Of a DNA stretch of 64,000 nt, positions 47,953-57,700 are shown one piece after another. Each line of letters starts with the position of its first letter. Within the stretch, counting starts at the first letter, position 1. This stretch comes from Alphaproteobacteria bacterium. Its GTDB lineage: Bacteria; Myxococcota_A; UBA796; GCA-2862545. The stretch is taken from positions 1-64,000 of the forward strand of contig JACKET010000006.1 in NCBI GenBank assembly GCA_020632875.1. Reading direction: 5' to 3'. Below the pieces are notes generated by a model. It did not search any database, was not told where the DNA came from, and saw nothing but the letters and a program-made list of their open reading frames with translations. The position numbers and the translations under genes were made by a program.

Positions 47953-48908
47953 CAGCCCGGATCCGCCGGCTTCTCGGGCGTGCTGGCCTCGGCGACGAGG
48001 TACAGCGGGCGGCGCTTCACCTCGTCGTAGATGCGGCCCACGTATTCGCCGAGGACCCCGAGCATCACGAGCTGCACGCCGCCCAGCACCAGCATCGAGA
48101 CCGTCTGGAAGGCGTAGCCCTCGATGTCGAGATCGAGGAACAGGCGCTGCACCACGACCACGATGGCCCCCACGGCCGCCAGCGCCGTGATCGAGATCCC
48201 GAGCCAGCTCGAGATCCGCAGGGGCACCGTCGAGAACCCGATGACGGCGTCGAGGGCGAGCGCGGCGAGCTGCAGCGGCCCGTACTTCGTCTCGCCGGCC
48301 GCGCGGGCGTCCCGCTCGTACGTCACCTCGGCGGTGGGGTAGCCCGACCACGCGATCATCCCGCGCACGAACCGGTTGCGCTCGGGCATCCGCAGGAACC
48401 CGTCGACCGCCTTGCGCGACAGCACCCGGAAGTCGCCGGTGTCGAGCGGCAGCTCGAAGTCGTCGACGAGCAGCGTCATGGCCCGGTAGAACAGCGCGCT
48501 CGTGAGGCGCTTCGACAGCCGCTCGCCGCTGCGGGCCCGGCGGCGCGCCGTGACCACGTCGAACCCCTCGGCGCCGCGCGCCAGCAGCGCGGTGAGCACC
48601 TCGGGAGGGTCCTGCAGATCGGCGTCGATCAGCGCGACCCACTGACCCCGGGCGTGCGCCATGCCGGCGGTGGTCGCCGCCTCGTGCCCGAAGTTGCGGC
48701 TCAACGAGAGGAAGTGCAGGCGCGGGTCGCGGGCGTGCAGGCTGCGCAATGCGGCGAGCGTGCCGTCGGTGCTGCCGTCGTCGACGAACAGCACCTCCCA
48801 CGTACCCAGCGGCTCGAGGACGGGCACGAGCCTGTCGACCAGCAGCGGCAGGCAGGCTTCTTCGTTCAGGCAGGGCACCACGACGGTGATCAGGGGTCGA
48901 TCCGGCAC
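47952..48908 (-). CDS. GT2 glycosyltransferase, DPM1/GtrB type
   Basis: 318 residues from a GTG. Catalytic domain at 1-220: LITVVVPCLNEEACLPLL, EVLFVDDGSTDGTLAAL, FLSLSRNFGHEAATTAGMAH and WVALIDADLQDPPEVL (DAD with the D-L-Q-D-P-P signature of polyprenyl-phosphate sugar synthases). FRVLSRKAVDGFLRMPERNR follows. Two transmembrane helices at about 225-285 (LGISITALAAVGAIVVVV and SMLVLGGVQLVMLGVLGEYVG) complete the GtrB/ArnC pattern. Expected reaction: NDP-sugar plus undecaprenyl phosphate to undecaprenyl-phosphate-sugar at the inner face of the membrane. The GT-C proteins of the plus-strand operon nearby could use such a donor. Confidence 0.92.
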   Translation of the reverse strand: MPDRPLITVVVPCLNEEACLPLLVDRLVPVLEPLGTWEVLFVDDGSTDGTLAALRSLHARDPRLHFLSLSRNFGHEAATTAGMAHARGQWVALIDADLQDPPEVLTALLARGAEGFDVVTARRRARSGERLSKRLTSALFYRAMTLLVDDFELPLDTGDFRVLSRKAVDGFLRMPERNRFVRGMIAWSGYPTAEVTYERDARAAGETKYGPLQLAALALDAVIGFSTVPLRISSWLGISITALAAVGAIVVVVQRLFLDLDIEGYAFQTVSMLVLGGVQLVMLGVLGEYVGRIYDEVKRRPLYLVAEASTPEKPADPG

Positions 48909-48955
48909 GACCAGCAGATAGCCGTCTCGCGCGTTTCCCGCCGCAATCCGGGCGC

Positions 48956-50089
48956 CTACCCGGCGCTCCAGTCCTCCGGCACGCAGACCGTGCGGCGGGC
49001 CGCCGAAGCGCCGGACGCGCCCACGAAGCGGTCGACCTCGTCGGCCACGGTCCCCGGCACGTCGTCGCACCAGTGGTTCGCGTCGTCGGAGCGGCCGAGG
49101 CAGACGCCTTCGCCCACGGGCGTCTCGACGCAGAAGGTCGTCGCGGAGCCCGTGCGATCGGGGCAGTAGCCCTCGCACGCGCGCATGCACACGCCGGACG
49201 TGCCGTCTGCGACGGGCTCGCACCAGGCGTCGGGCTCGGCGAAGCTGCACCGGTCGTCGGCGGGGTCGCAGGTCTCGCCGAGCCACGGGTCGTAGGGCGG
49301 CTCCACGCCGTTGAGCAGCGGCAGGACGGCGGGGTCGTCGAGCGCCGCGAACGTGTAGCCGGCGTCGCGGATGGCGGTGATCAGCGCGGGCAGCACGTCC
49401 GCCGTGCGGGACTGGATGTCGTGCAGCAGCACCACGCCGCCGTCGTGCTCCTCGAGCAGGTCGAGCACGTAGCCCACCATGTCGTGCCGGAAGGCCGATG
49501 GCACCCGCGACAGCGAGCACGAGCCGCTGCCCGCGTAGCACCAGTCCACACTGTCGACGTGCCAGCCGACGACGCGGTAGCCGCGCGACTCGACCCGGTC
49601 GCGGGACGTGCACGTGCTCGCGCCGTACGGGAAGCGGAAGAGGTCGGGCGCAGCACCCGCGACGACGAGCCGCTCGTGGGTCCCGTCCACCTCGGAATAG
49701 AGCTTCGACGCCGACACGTACCGCAGGTCGTCGTGGTGGTAGCTGTGGTTGGCGAGGTCGAACAGCGGGTCGGCCACGATCTCCTGCGCGATGGCGAGCT
49801 GGTCGGCGCTCTCGAGCATCTCGCCGAGCGCGAAGAACGTCGCGGGCACCTGCTCGGCCCGCAGGGTCGCCAGCACACGCGGCGTGTTCACGCGGTGGGG
49901 CCCGTCGTCGAACGTCAGCATCACGCGACCTCCGAACGGCCCCGCGTCCTCCATCTCGACGCCCGAGCACGAGCGGGAGGCTTCGAGCGCCTCCTCCCAC
50001 ACGCCCGCGTCGAGGGTGTGGTCGCTCAATCCCGAGCGGGAGCACGACGACGACAGGGCGAACGAGACGAGCAGCGGCCAACGCTTCAT
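48956..50089 (-). CDS. Polysaccharide deacetylase lipoprotein with Cys-rich tail
   Basis: 377 residues. MKRWPLLVSFALSSSC is a signal peptide with lipobox-like Cys. NodB domain at about 55-250: MLTFDDGPHRVNTP (Asp-Asp metal/catalytic pair), NHSYHHDDL (H-S-x-x-H), FRFPYGAST, GWHVDSVDW and GVVLLHDIQ. It should remove acetyl groups from an extracellular GlcNAc-type polymer. After residue 265 comes a domain with about ten cysteines (CDPADDRC, WCEPVADGTSGVCM, CEGYCPD) that resembles a disulfide-rich myxobacterial binding module. GAGG precedes the ATG. First gene of the deacetylase-GT2-methyltransferase run. Confidence 0.9.
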   Translation of the reverse strand: MKRWPLLVSFALSSSCSRSGLSDHTLDAGVWEEALEASRSCSGVEMEDAGPFGGRVMLTFDDGPHRVNTPRVLATLRAEQVPATFFALGEMLESADQLAIAQEIVADPLFDLANHSYHHDDLRYVSASKLYSEVDGTHERLVVAGAAPDLFRFPYGASTCTSRDRVESRGYRVVGWHVDSVDWCYAGSGSCSLSRVPSAFRHDMVGYVLDLLEEHDGGVVLLHDIQSRTADVLPALITAIRDAGYTFAALDDPAVLPLLNGVEPPYDPWLGETCDPADDRCSFAEPDAWCEPVADGTSGVCMRACEGYCPDRTGSATTFCVETPVGEGVCLGRSDDANHWCDDVPGTVADEVDRFVGASGASAARRTVCVPEDWSAG

Positions 50090-50228
50090 GGGCGACCTCA
50101 CAACGGCAATCAAGGGCCCACGAGGTATCGGCGGCCCCGCGGATCTCCAGGCGTAGACCCGAGGTCTTAGCGAGTCCTTAGATCGGTCCTGGCGTGACCT
50201 TTGCACCCACCGAGACCGGAGGTGCTCC

Positions 50229-51281
50229 ATGCGACTGGCCCTGCTGGCCCTGCTCCCGGCCTGCTACCCGGTGGAGGGCGACTGGACGCCGATGACCGAG
50301 GAAGGTGCCCCCGAGATCCGGACCGCCGCCGCGACGGCCTGGACCGGCTCGGAGGTCCTGGTCTGGGGCGGCTACACCCAGGGATTCGTGTACGGGTGCC
50401 TGACGGGCGCAAACGACCTGCAGACCGGCTCGCGCTACGACCCGGAGTCCGACGCCTGGGCGCCCATGTCGGTGGAGGGGGCCCCGGACCCGGCCTCCAA
50501 CGCCGGCATGTGGTGGACGGGGACCCACGCTCTCGTCTGGACCCAGCTCGGCGGGTCGGACTGGCCGTTCCTGCACGCGTACGACCCGGCGGCCGACGCG
50601 TGGTTGGTCGGCTCGGCTCCCGGAGACCTCCTCGAGCACGACCCCACGTACTACCCGACCTGGACGGGCGAAGAGGTCGTCGTGTGGTCGCCGGGGTACC
50701 GGTCGGCCGCCTACCGTCCGGAGACGGACACGTGGCGCCCCATCGAGTCGTTCGGACCGCCGGGCGGCGATCGCTACGCCATGCACAGCGCGTCGACCGG
50801 GTCCCAGGTGTACTACTGGTCGCCGAACCAGACCGGCGGCGAGCGCCTGTTCTACCCGTACGACCTCGAGACCGACGCGTGGACGGAGCTGGAGGGCGGT
50901 CCCACCGTCCGGCTCGTCGCGGAGCTGCCCGCCGTCTGGACCGGCGAGGAGTTCCTCATCGTGACCTCGGCGGGGGAGGGGGGGAGCTGGGTGTGGCACT
51001 ACGATCCGGAGTCGGCGACCTGGGAGGAGGGGCCGCACGGCCCGCGGGTCGGTGGCAAGGCCGCCCGGATGGGCGACCGCATCGCGTTCTGGGCCGACCG
51101 GGGCGCCATCTACGCGCCCGACACCCGCGAGTGGAGCCGGATGCCGCGCAAGCGCAGCCCGCGCGCGCGAAAGACGCCTGCGATGCAGTGGACGGGCGAC
51201 GCCCTCGTGGTGTGGGGAGGTGGCTCCGACAACCCGTGCGACGATGACGCGGGGGAGGGGGGCGCGGTCTGGCGTCCCTGA
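50229..51281 (+). CDS. Kelch-like propeller lipoprotein
   Basis: 350 residues. MRLALLALLPAC gives a short lipoprotein signal. About six blades follow with the Kelch pattern (TGSEVLVWGG, YDPESDAWAPM, YDPAADAWLVG, YRPETDTWRPI, YDLETDAWTEL, YDPESATWEEG), where Y-D-P-x-x-x-x-W closes each blade. Surface-anchored Kelch propellers are common in Myxococcota, and their ligands are mostly unknown. GGAGG seven bases upstream fixes the ATG. Divergent from the polysaccharide deacetylase. Confidence 0.85.
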   Translation: MRLALLALLPACYPVEGDWTPMTEEGAPEIRTAAATAWTGSEVLVWGGYTQGFVYGCLTGANDLQTGSRYDPESDAWAPMSVEGAPDPASNAGMWWTGTHALVWTQLGGSDWPFLHAYDPAADAWLVGSAPGDLLEHDPTYYPTWTGEEVVVWSPGYRSAAYRPETDTWRPIESFGPPGGDRYAMHSASTGSQVYYWSPNQTGGERLFYPYDLETDAWTELEGGPTVRLVAELPAVWTGEEFLIVTSAGEGGSWVWHYDPESATWEEGPHGPRVGGKAARMGDRIAFWADRGAIYAPDTREWSRMPRKRSPRARKTPAMQWTGDALVVWGGGSDNPCDDDAGEGGAVWRP

Positions 51282-51333
51282 CGCGGGCGATCCGGCCCAC
51301 CTCCCTGTGGACGATGACGCTGCGTGAGGACCG

Positions 51334-51564
51334 ATGAGCGAGCACCACGTGACGCTGTACCTCCACGGCATCGAGCCGGACGCGCTCATCGCGTGGCTCG
51401 GCGCCTGTCGCACCGAGGGGCAGGGCCTCGGCGAGGGGCTGCGTCCCGACCGGGCCCCGAGCTACGGCCATCCGCTCGACGCGATGCTCGGGCCCGACAT
51501 CCAGGTGGATCTCCCTGGTGCCGTCGGGGAATCCGCGGACGAAGAGGCGGACATCCCGTTCTGA
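51334..51564 (+). CDS. Small acidic protein of unknown function
   Basis: 76 residues, MSEHHVTLYLHGIEPDALIA at the start and ADEEADIPF at the end. No signal peptide or membrane segment. GAGG six bases before the ATG and codon usage like the neighbours support expression. No family recognised. It lies 52 bases after the Kelch-like gene and before the DUF1444/TerB-like gene, perhaps in the same transcript. Confidence 0.55.
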   Translation: MSEHHVTLYLHGIEPDALIAWLGACRTEGQGLGEGLRPDRAPSYGHPLDAMLGPDIQVDLPGAVGESADEEADIPF

Positions 51565-51750
51565 CCGCCCTCCCGGGTGATCGGCGCGCGATGGGCCCGC
51601 ACCGCCGCGGGATGTGCCGTGTTGCAGCGCCCGACCCGCGCCGACGGGCCTGTTGCGCTGTGTAGCAGGGCTTCCCGAGAGGGTTCCCGGAGAGGGGGTG
51701 GGGTCGCAGCTCTCCAGTGCCGGCGACGACCGCCGGTCGAAGGAGCCCGA

Positions 51751-53070
51751 ATGAACCTCGACGCCGCCACCTCCACCGCCACCCTGCTCGTCCCCGCGCT
51801 CCAGCCCGCGGACTGGCCCGGCCGGGCCCACGCGGTCCACCAGCCCATCGTGAAGGGGGCGTCGCCGTGGATTCCGCTGCTCACGTTCGCCGACGATTCG
51901 CCGCATACCCGCCAGATCCGGACGGCTGGTGACGCCGAGGCGCTGCGCCAGGCGTCCAGCGCGAATCTGCGCAAGCTGCCGTACCAGATCGGAATCCTCG
52001 ACGATCCCGAGGGCCCGCCGTTCGCGATGGCGATGCTCGAGGGCGACGAGTATGCCGCGGAGCAGGTCCTGAATCCGGAAGCCATGCGCCACGTGGCGTA
52101 CAAGCTCGGCTGCAAGGACCTCGTGGTCGGCGTGCCGCGCCGCGGCGTCCTGATCGCCGCCGATGCCGGCCTTCCCCGCGAGATGATGTCGTTCTTCCTC
52201 CAGTTCGTCTCGGCCCAGTACTGGCGGGCGAACACGGGCGGGCTGTCCCCCGTGGGCCTCCTGGTCGTCGACGGCGTGGTGTGCGGAAGCGCGGCGGGCA
52301 TGGAGGAGAGCGGTCGCGCCGACGCGGAGAGCCACCCCGAGGTGCCCATCGACGTGGCCGTGTCCACGGTGGGGGACCGCGTCGAGGTGCGCGCGAGCGG
52401 CCCCGACCTCCACCAGGTCAGCGCGCCGTTGCTCGGGGGCCTGATGCGGCACCTCGTCGCGCGGGGCCTCTCGGGGAACACGGCGCCCGTCGACATCGAT
52501 GTCCACCTGTCGCGGATGTCGCTGCGCCCCGACGAGGTCCCCGGATTCGTCCACTACGTCGAGAGCTCCGTCGCGCAGCAGCCCGGCGTCATCGCGCGTG
52601 CGGGCGTGGTCCGCGTATTCCTCGACGGTGTGGAGCAGGCGTCGATTGCGAACGGCGTGCCCGACGACCTGTTGCGTGCGCTGGGCCTCGCGCCCATCGC
52701 GGTGTTCGTGCTCGTCGCCGCGGCGGACGGGCGGTTCGACGAGCCCGAGATCGAGGCCCTCCGGGCGTCGCTGATGGCGTCGCACCCGCTGTTCCTCGCC
52801 GGCATCCAGCGCAACGGCCTCCGCCTCGAAGAGGCCATCGCGCGGCTGCTCTCGGACGGTGCCCGGATGCTCGGGGTCCTGAAGACGACCGCCGATCTCG
52901 TCCGTAGGCACGTGCCCCAGGAGTCCGACCGCCTCCTCGGCGACCTCGTCGGTACCGCGGAGGCCGTCGCCGCCGCCACGGCCCGCCCGACGTGGTTCGG
53001 GTTCGGCGCTCCGAAGGTCGGCGCGGACGAGGCCCGTGCCGTCGAGATGGTCCGGACGCTGTTGGCGTGA
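51751..53070 (+). CDS. DUF1444-like protein with TerB-like C-terminal region
   Basis: 439 residues, cytoplasmic. AAGGAG precedes the ATG. The N-terminal 230 residues have KLPYQIGILDDPEGPPFAMA, MRHVAYKLGCKDLVVGVPRR and GVLIAADAG, which recall DUF1444/YtpQ-type proteins; the identification is tentative. The C-terminal 120 residues (AVFVLVAAADGRFDEPEIEA, LRASLMASHPLF, then ESDRLLGDLVGTAEAVAAAT) match the helical TerB/tellurite-resistance-like fold with its A-D-G-x-x-D-x-x-E metal-site phrase. The pairing suggests a stress or metal-sensing role, which is inference. Its 3' end faces the next gene across a strong hairpin. Confidence 0.65.
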   Translation: MNLDAATSTATLLVPALQPADWPGRAHAVHQPIVKGASPWIPLLTFADDSPHTRQIRTAGDAEALRQASSANLRKLPYQIGILDDPEGPPFAMAMLEGDEYAAEQVLNPEAMRHVAYKLGCKDLVVGVPRRGVLIAADAGLPREMMSFFLQFVSAQYWRANTGGLSPVGLLVVDGVVCGSAAGMEESGRADAESHPEVPIDVAVSTVGDRVEVRASGPDLHQVSAPLLGGLMRHLVARGLSGNTAPVDIDVHLSRMSLRPDEVPGFVHYVESSVAQQPGVIARAGVVRVFLDGVEQASIANGVPDDLLRALGLAPIAVFVLVAAADGRFDEPEIEALRASLMASHPLFLAGIQRNGLRLEEAIARLLSDGARMLGVLKTTADLVRRHVPQESDRLLGDLVGTAEAVAAATARPTWFGFGAPKVGADEARAVEMVRTLLA

Positions 53071-53077
53071 GCTCGCG

Positions 53078-53110
53078 CCCTGGCCTACCGCTGGCGCTGG
53101 TAGGTCAGGG
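53078..53110. terminator. Bidirectional terminator hairpin
   Basis: CCCTGGCCTACC (53078-53089) pairs with GGTAGGTCAGGG (53099-53110) at 11 of 12 positions, with a 9-base loop. It sits between the plus-strand stop at 53070 and the minus-strand stop at 53085, overlapping the latter. It is the strongest terminator-like stem seen in the window. Confidence 0.7.
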
Positions 53111-54080
53111 TGGCGGATTCGTTCAGGATGCCCATGCCGGTGAGCGTGAGCGCACCGGACACGGGGTCGATGCGCCCCTGGCAGCGCAGCCCGTTCCAGA
53201 TCGACCACTGCACGACCACGTCGGAGCCGTTCGCCTGCCACGTGCCGAACGTCTGACCGCGCGAGCCGGGGTCGTTGCGGAACGACGCGAACCGCTCGAG
53301 CTGGTCGGAGATCGCCGTGCGGCTCGCCCCCATCTCGGACTTGCTCCAGCCGACCGTGCCGTCGGGCCACAGCGTGAGGGTCTGCGAGATCACGAGCGCG
53401 TTGCTGGAGTCGATGCTCGACTCGCTCACCGTGTAGACGCCCGCCACGCCGGCGGTCGCGGCAGGCGGGGAGTCGGCCACCGCCGACGAGCCCTCACGCG
53501 CCAGCACCTGCGTCTCGCCGTTCGCGCGGAGCACGAACCGGTCGCCGTCGATGGTCACGTCCATCGTGACCGCCCCGCCCGGGCCGTTCATCACGAGCTT
53601 CGCGCCGTCGTACGTGTACGTGAGCCGCTGACCGACGTAGAGGCACGTGCCATCGGCCTCGAACACGAGGCGCCCGCCGTGGCCGTCGCCCCAGGCACCC
53701 ACGATGGGCGAGCTGGACGCGCTGCCGGACGGGCGTGGCGCCACGGGCGCGGGAGCGGGTGCCACCGGTGAGGGGGCCGGAGCCGGCGCCACCGGAGCCG
53801 CCCCCATGCGCTTGAAGACCGCGGTGGCGTCGAGATCGCCGCCCGAGGCCGTGAGGGAGTCGGAGGCGACCTGCACGTCGTAGACGATGCGCTCGCCGTC
53901 GGCGTCGAGCACGAGGCGCCCGCCGTCGCGCGACCACCGGACGGGTGCGCCGTCGATCGCGCCGCTCCCGTCGGCACGGAGGTCCATCGTCAACGACCCG
54001 CCCCACGACGGGTCGACCCACACCCAGGTGCCGACCACGTCCTGGGCCCAGGCACCCGCCACCAGCACGAAGCCGATCAT
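53085..54080 (-). CDS. Secreted protein with repeated lipocalin-like beta domains
   Basis: 331 residues. Signal peptide MIGFVLVAGAWA. Three beta domains follow: DVVGTWVWVDPSWGGSLTMD (13-100), SPIVGAWGDGHGGRLVFEAD (about 130-200) and GVYTVSESSIDSSNALVISQ (about 215-331). They are linked by a Pro/Ala-rich hinge (APAPAPSPVAPAPAP). The G-x-W...G-G-x-L-x-F-x-x-D-G pattern resembles the lipocalin-like domains used to test for lipid or polymer binding. Function unknown. GGAGG upstream of the ATG. Follows the pentapeptide gene by 43 bases on the same strand. Confidence 0.65.
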   Translation of the reverse strand: MIGFVLVAGAWAQDVVGTWVWVDPSWGGSLTMDLRADGSGAIDGAPVRWSRDGGRLVLDADGERIVYDVQVASDSLTASGGDLDATAVFKRMGAAPVAPAPAPSPVAPAPAPVAPRPSGSASSSPIVGAWGDGHGGRLVFEADGTCLYVGQRLTYTYDGAKLVMNGPGGAVTMDVTIDGDRFVLRANGETQVLAREGSSAVADSPPAATAGVAGVYTVSESSIDSSNALVISQTLTLWPDGTVGWSKSEMGASRTAISDQLERFASFRNDPGSRGQTFGTWQANGSDVVVQWSIWNGLRCQGRIDPVSGALTLTGMGILNESATLTYQRQR

Positions 54081-54123
54081 GGCTCCTCCGCTCGAACGAA
54101 CGTGCGTAACCGGGACGTCCCGC

Positions 54124-54711
54124 TCACGGAAGCCGGGCGCCTTCCAGGTCCACCTGGTGCACGCGGGCCCGATCCAGGTGAGCGGTGCGCAGGTCGGCGT
54201 CGCGCAGCGAGACGCCCTGCACCCAGGCCCCTTCCAGTGAGCTCTCCTCGAAGAGGGCCCCATCGAGCCGGGCCAGGACGATGCGGGCGCCGTCGAACCC
54301 GCAGCGACGGAAGAGGGGGGCGTCGAGCCGGGCGTCGTAGAGCTCGACGCCCGTGAGGTCGCATCCATCGAAGACGGCCCCCGCGCCGCGCGTCGCGATG
54401 AGCCGGGCCCCCGACATCGAGCACCGTTCGAAGCGGGCCCCGGACACCGTCGTCGACTGGAGGTCCGCGCGGTCGAGGGCGCATCGAACGAGCACCGCGC
54501 CCTCCAGGGCCGCGAAGGCCAGGTCGGCACCGCGCAGGTCGCGGTCCTCCAGGTGGACGCCGCGCAGGTCCGCCTGGTCGCGGATCTCCGACGATGCGGG
54601 CATGCGGGCGGCGTGCACGCACCAGTCCTCGCGGGCCGCGAGGGCCCGGAGCAGGTCCTCCAGCACCGTAGGCCCGGCTCCCGTGCGCCATCGCTCCCTG
54701 AGGTCGGTCAT
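54124..54711 (-). CDS. Pentapeptide-repeat protein, possible immunity protein
   Basis: 195 residues. After a 45-residue helical N-terminus (MTDLRERWRTGAGPTVLEDL) come about 28 pentapeptide units of the A-D/N-L-x-x type (DLRGVHLEDRDLRGADLAFA, GCDLTGVELYDARLDAPLF, GVSLRDADLRTAHLDRARV), which build a right-handed quadrilateral beta-helix. Its ATG overlaps the stop of the ADP-ribosyltransferase toxin-like gene by ATGA, so it is made together with that protein and directly after it, the normal position of an immunity gene. Pentapeptide proteins also serve as DNA mimics and scaffolds, so the immunity role is inference. Confidence 0.8.
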   Translation of the reverse strand: MTDLRERWRTGAGPTVLEDLLRALAAREDWCVHAARMPASSEIRDQADLRGVHLEDRDLRGADLAFAALEGAVLVRCALDRADLQSTTVSGARFERCSMSGARLIATRGAGAVFDGCDLTGVELYDARLDAPLFRRCGFDGARIVLARLDGALFEESSLEGAWVQGVSLRDADLRTAHLDRARVHQVDLEGARLP

Positions 54712-57700
54712 GGGGCCCCTTCGAGCGGTACGTAGTTGGGGTTGTCGATGCGTTCGCCCACCTGGAGCCTCGTCCCGCGGCCCTGCACGATCTCGAAGGC
54801 CGCCTGGATGCGTGCGGGTGGCACGTGTCCGAGGATCGCCGTCTCGCCCTCGCCGCTCATCAGGTTGCCGCCGAAGCCCCCGGCACGCTGGACCCGGCCT
54901 TCGAGCAGGGCGTTGACGTCCCAGCCGGGGACGCCGTCGATCAGGTAGACGTAGCCGCCCGCATCGGCCCATCGCCCCGCGCCCTGCTCGCCATCGGGCG
55001 TGAAGATGGTGCCCGTGGTGCCGCGGAACGCACTGCCCGGCGCCTCCTCGGAGTGCCCGCGCAGGTCGAGGTTCGCGCCCCGTGCCGAGAATCCCTCCAC
55101 GAAGACGACACTCGGCGGGATCTGACTACCGCAGTAGCCCCTGTGGCTGGCCGAGCTGGGGTCGACGTGTCGGCCATCCGGGAGGAGCGCGTAGGGCACG
55201 CGGTAGACGGAGAGAGGAGTCCTGTCGCGCGCGCGAGCGATCGCGTCGCCGAGGGCGTCGCCCTGCTCGGCCGTGAACCCGCGCGACTCGAACGCCGCAC
55301 GCGCGGACGTCATGTCTCCGCGGGTGATGGCGGCGTCTGCCTCGACGATCGCCTGGGCCATCGACGTGCTGACCGACCGTGCGGGAAGCCCTGCCTCGGT
55401 CGCGATCGACTCCACGAATGCCCGCGCGTCGGGCCCGAGGCCGGCGGCGTCCAGGCGCTCCTGCATCTCGCGCACGTCGAAGTGGGCCACGTCGGTGCCG
55501 GCCTCGAGCCGCGGCAGGTCCATCACGCTGGCCTGCTCGGTGCCCGCAGTGCGCTCGGTGAGGGTCATCAGCCCGCGCCCGTCGGCGAACCGGGCGACCA
55601 CGGTCCGCGGGAGGACGAGCGACCCGCCATCGTGCTCCACCGTGCTGGGTGCACGAACCGTGACGTCGGCGCCCTGATCGCGCAGGCTGTCGACGACGGC
55701 ATCCGTCTCGCCGCTCCGGTAGGAGTGCTGGTTCGGACGACCCGACGGGCGGAGGGCGACGCGTGCTGGCATGCCGAGGGATCGCGTGAGGGACTGGGAG
55801 GCCACCTCGAGGTGGTCCATGCCGGCCAGCTGGCTTCTCAGGCCGTCTGCGAGGCCCTCTGCTGCGACCCAGGTGCGCGCTTCGCCCAGCAGGCCGTCCA
55901 TCTGTGTCTGGAGGGCCTCGGCGCGCGCCTGGAGCTCGGGCGGGACCGTGCCGTCGCCCTCGGCAGCCGCACGTCCCGCTTCCGTCTCCAGCGCCCGCAT
56001 CTGGGTCTCGATTTCGGAGAAGCGAGGCCCGAACTGCGCCTGGAGCCTGCCCGCCGCGCTGCGGGACTCGAGGTGCAGGTGCAGCCCCCCGAGCAGCGCG
56101 ATGACGATCACGCCCTGCAGCGCCATCTCCCCGTGCTCCCTGGCCGTGGGCCACCGCCCCTGCTCGATGCGCATCCGGAACATGCCGTACAGCTGGAGCG
56201 AGGTGAGGGCGGCTCCGGTCTGCACGGCGAAGTAGGCAGGCGGCGGCGCCGCGGCGCCGATGGTGATGGCGGTCCGCGCGCCGCTGCGGGCGAGCATCAC
56301 GGCGCGGATCCCGGTCGACACGCCCTTCAGGGCACCGAACAACCCGAAGTTCCAGAGGAAGTCGCCCAGGAACGAGCCGTGCACCGGCTGGTCCAGCAGC
56401 ATGGCCCCGGCCCGGTGCGTCGACGTGAACACGAATGCGCCCACCGCGAGCGACCCCACCCCCTGGGCCACGCCCATCGCGGTGAGGCCGGAGGCCGCTC
56501 CGGCGCTGCCCGTGCCCGCCGCGGCGCCGGCGCCCACCCCGGCGCCCGCGCCGGCACCGAGCCAGCTCATCGTGCCCATGGTCGCCAGGGCTGCGACGAG
56601 GGTGATGCCGATCCCGACGACGATCCCGGAGCTGCGGAGGATGTCGGGGATCTCGCGATAGAGCTCCTTTATGTCCTCGTTCGCGGCGAACTCTGCGACG
56701 CTCTCGCGCAGGGTGGTCGTCTCGCCGGCCCGTGCGGGGGCCTCCATGGCCTCGACCAGCGCGAGCACGGCGTCGATGCCGATGTCGGCGTGGAACACCC
56801 GCGTGAAGCTGTACCCGCTCTCCAACGCCGTGGCCGCGGAGACTGCGTGGTCCCAGTGCTGGAGCAGGTCCATGCACACCGTGAGGTGGTCGAGCCTCGC
56901 GAGGAGCTCGGGATCCGAGGTCTCCGCGTCGGCTTGCGCCGCGGCGTCGGCCTCCCAGGCCTCGAGTGATGTCAGCATCCACTCGGCGAAGGCCGTCATC
57001 TGCGTGCGATGCGGCGACAGGGACGCAAAAGCGCCCTCCCGCTCGGCGGCGACTGCGATGTCGAGCCGGACGAGCGCCCTCGGGAGCGCCTCCATGACCG
57101 CGACCGCGCCGGAGTAGGCCTCCAGGTCACCCGTCGTGTAGAGCTGGGTCAGGGCCTCGATCCAGGCCTCCCGTGCCGCGTCGTACAGGCGCATCACGGC
57201 GCGATCGGACGGGCGGGCGCGGATGGTGTCCCACTGCTCCATCTGACGCGTCTGCAGGGCAGGCAGCACCTCGAGCGCATCGTCGCAGACCACGCGGGCG
57301 ATCTGGATGTGGCGCGGCGCTTCGACGTCGCCGTCCGCGACCCGCACCGCCATGCCGTCGATCCGGCCCAGGGCGGCTCCCGCGGCGGCCGCCACGGTCG
57401 GAGCGTGGGCGAAGTCCTCCTGGATGAGCGTGAGCCGCTCCCGGGCGTGCACGAGGTCCTGGGTGAGATCCTGGGGCGTGAACTCCTCGGGGAACGCGAT
57501 CGACGCCGTCGGCGCGTCCTCGCGCAGGCCCTGGAACCGCTCCACCTCCACGATCGCCTGCCGCCGGGCGGCATCCTCGGCGGCGAGGGTGCGGACCAGG
57601 CGATCCGCCTGGTAGCGCTCGGAATCGGCGTCCCAGCCCGAAGTGAGCTCGGGCGCGAGCTGCTCGAGCAGCGCGCGTCCCTCCTCCGTGCGGACGACCT

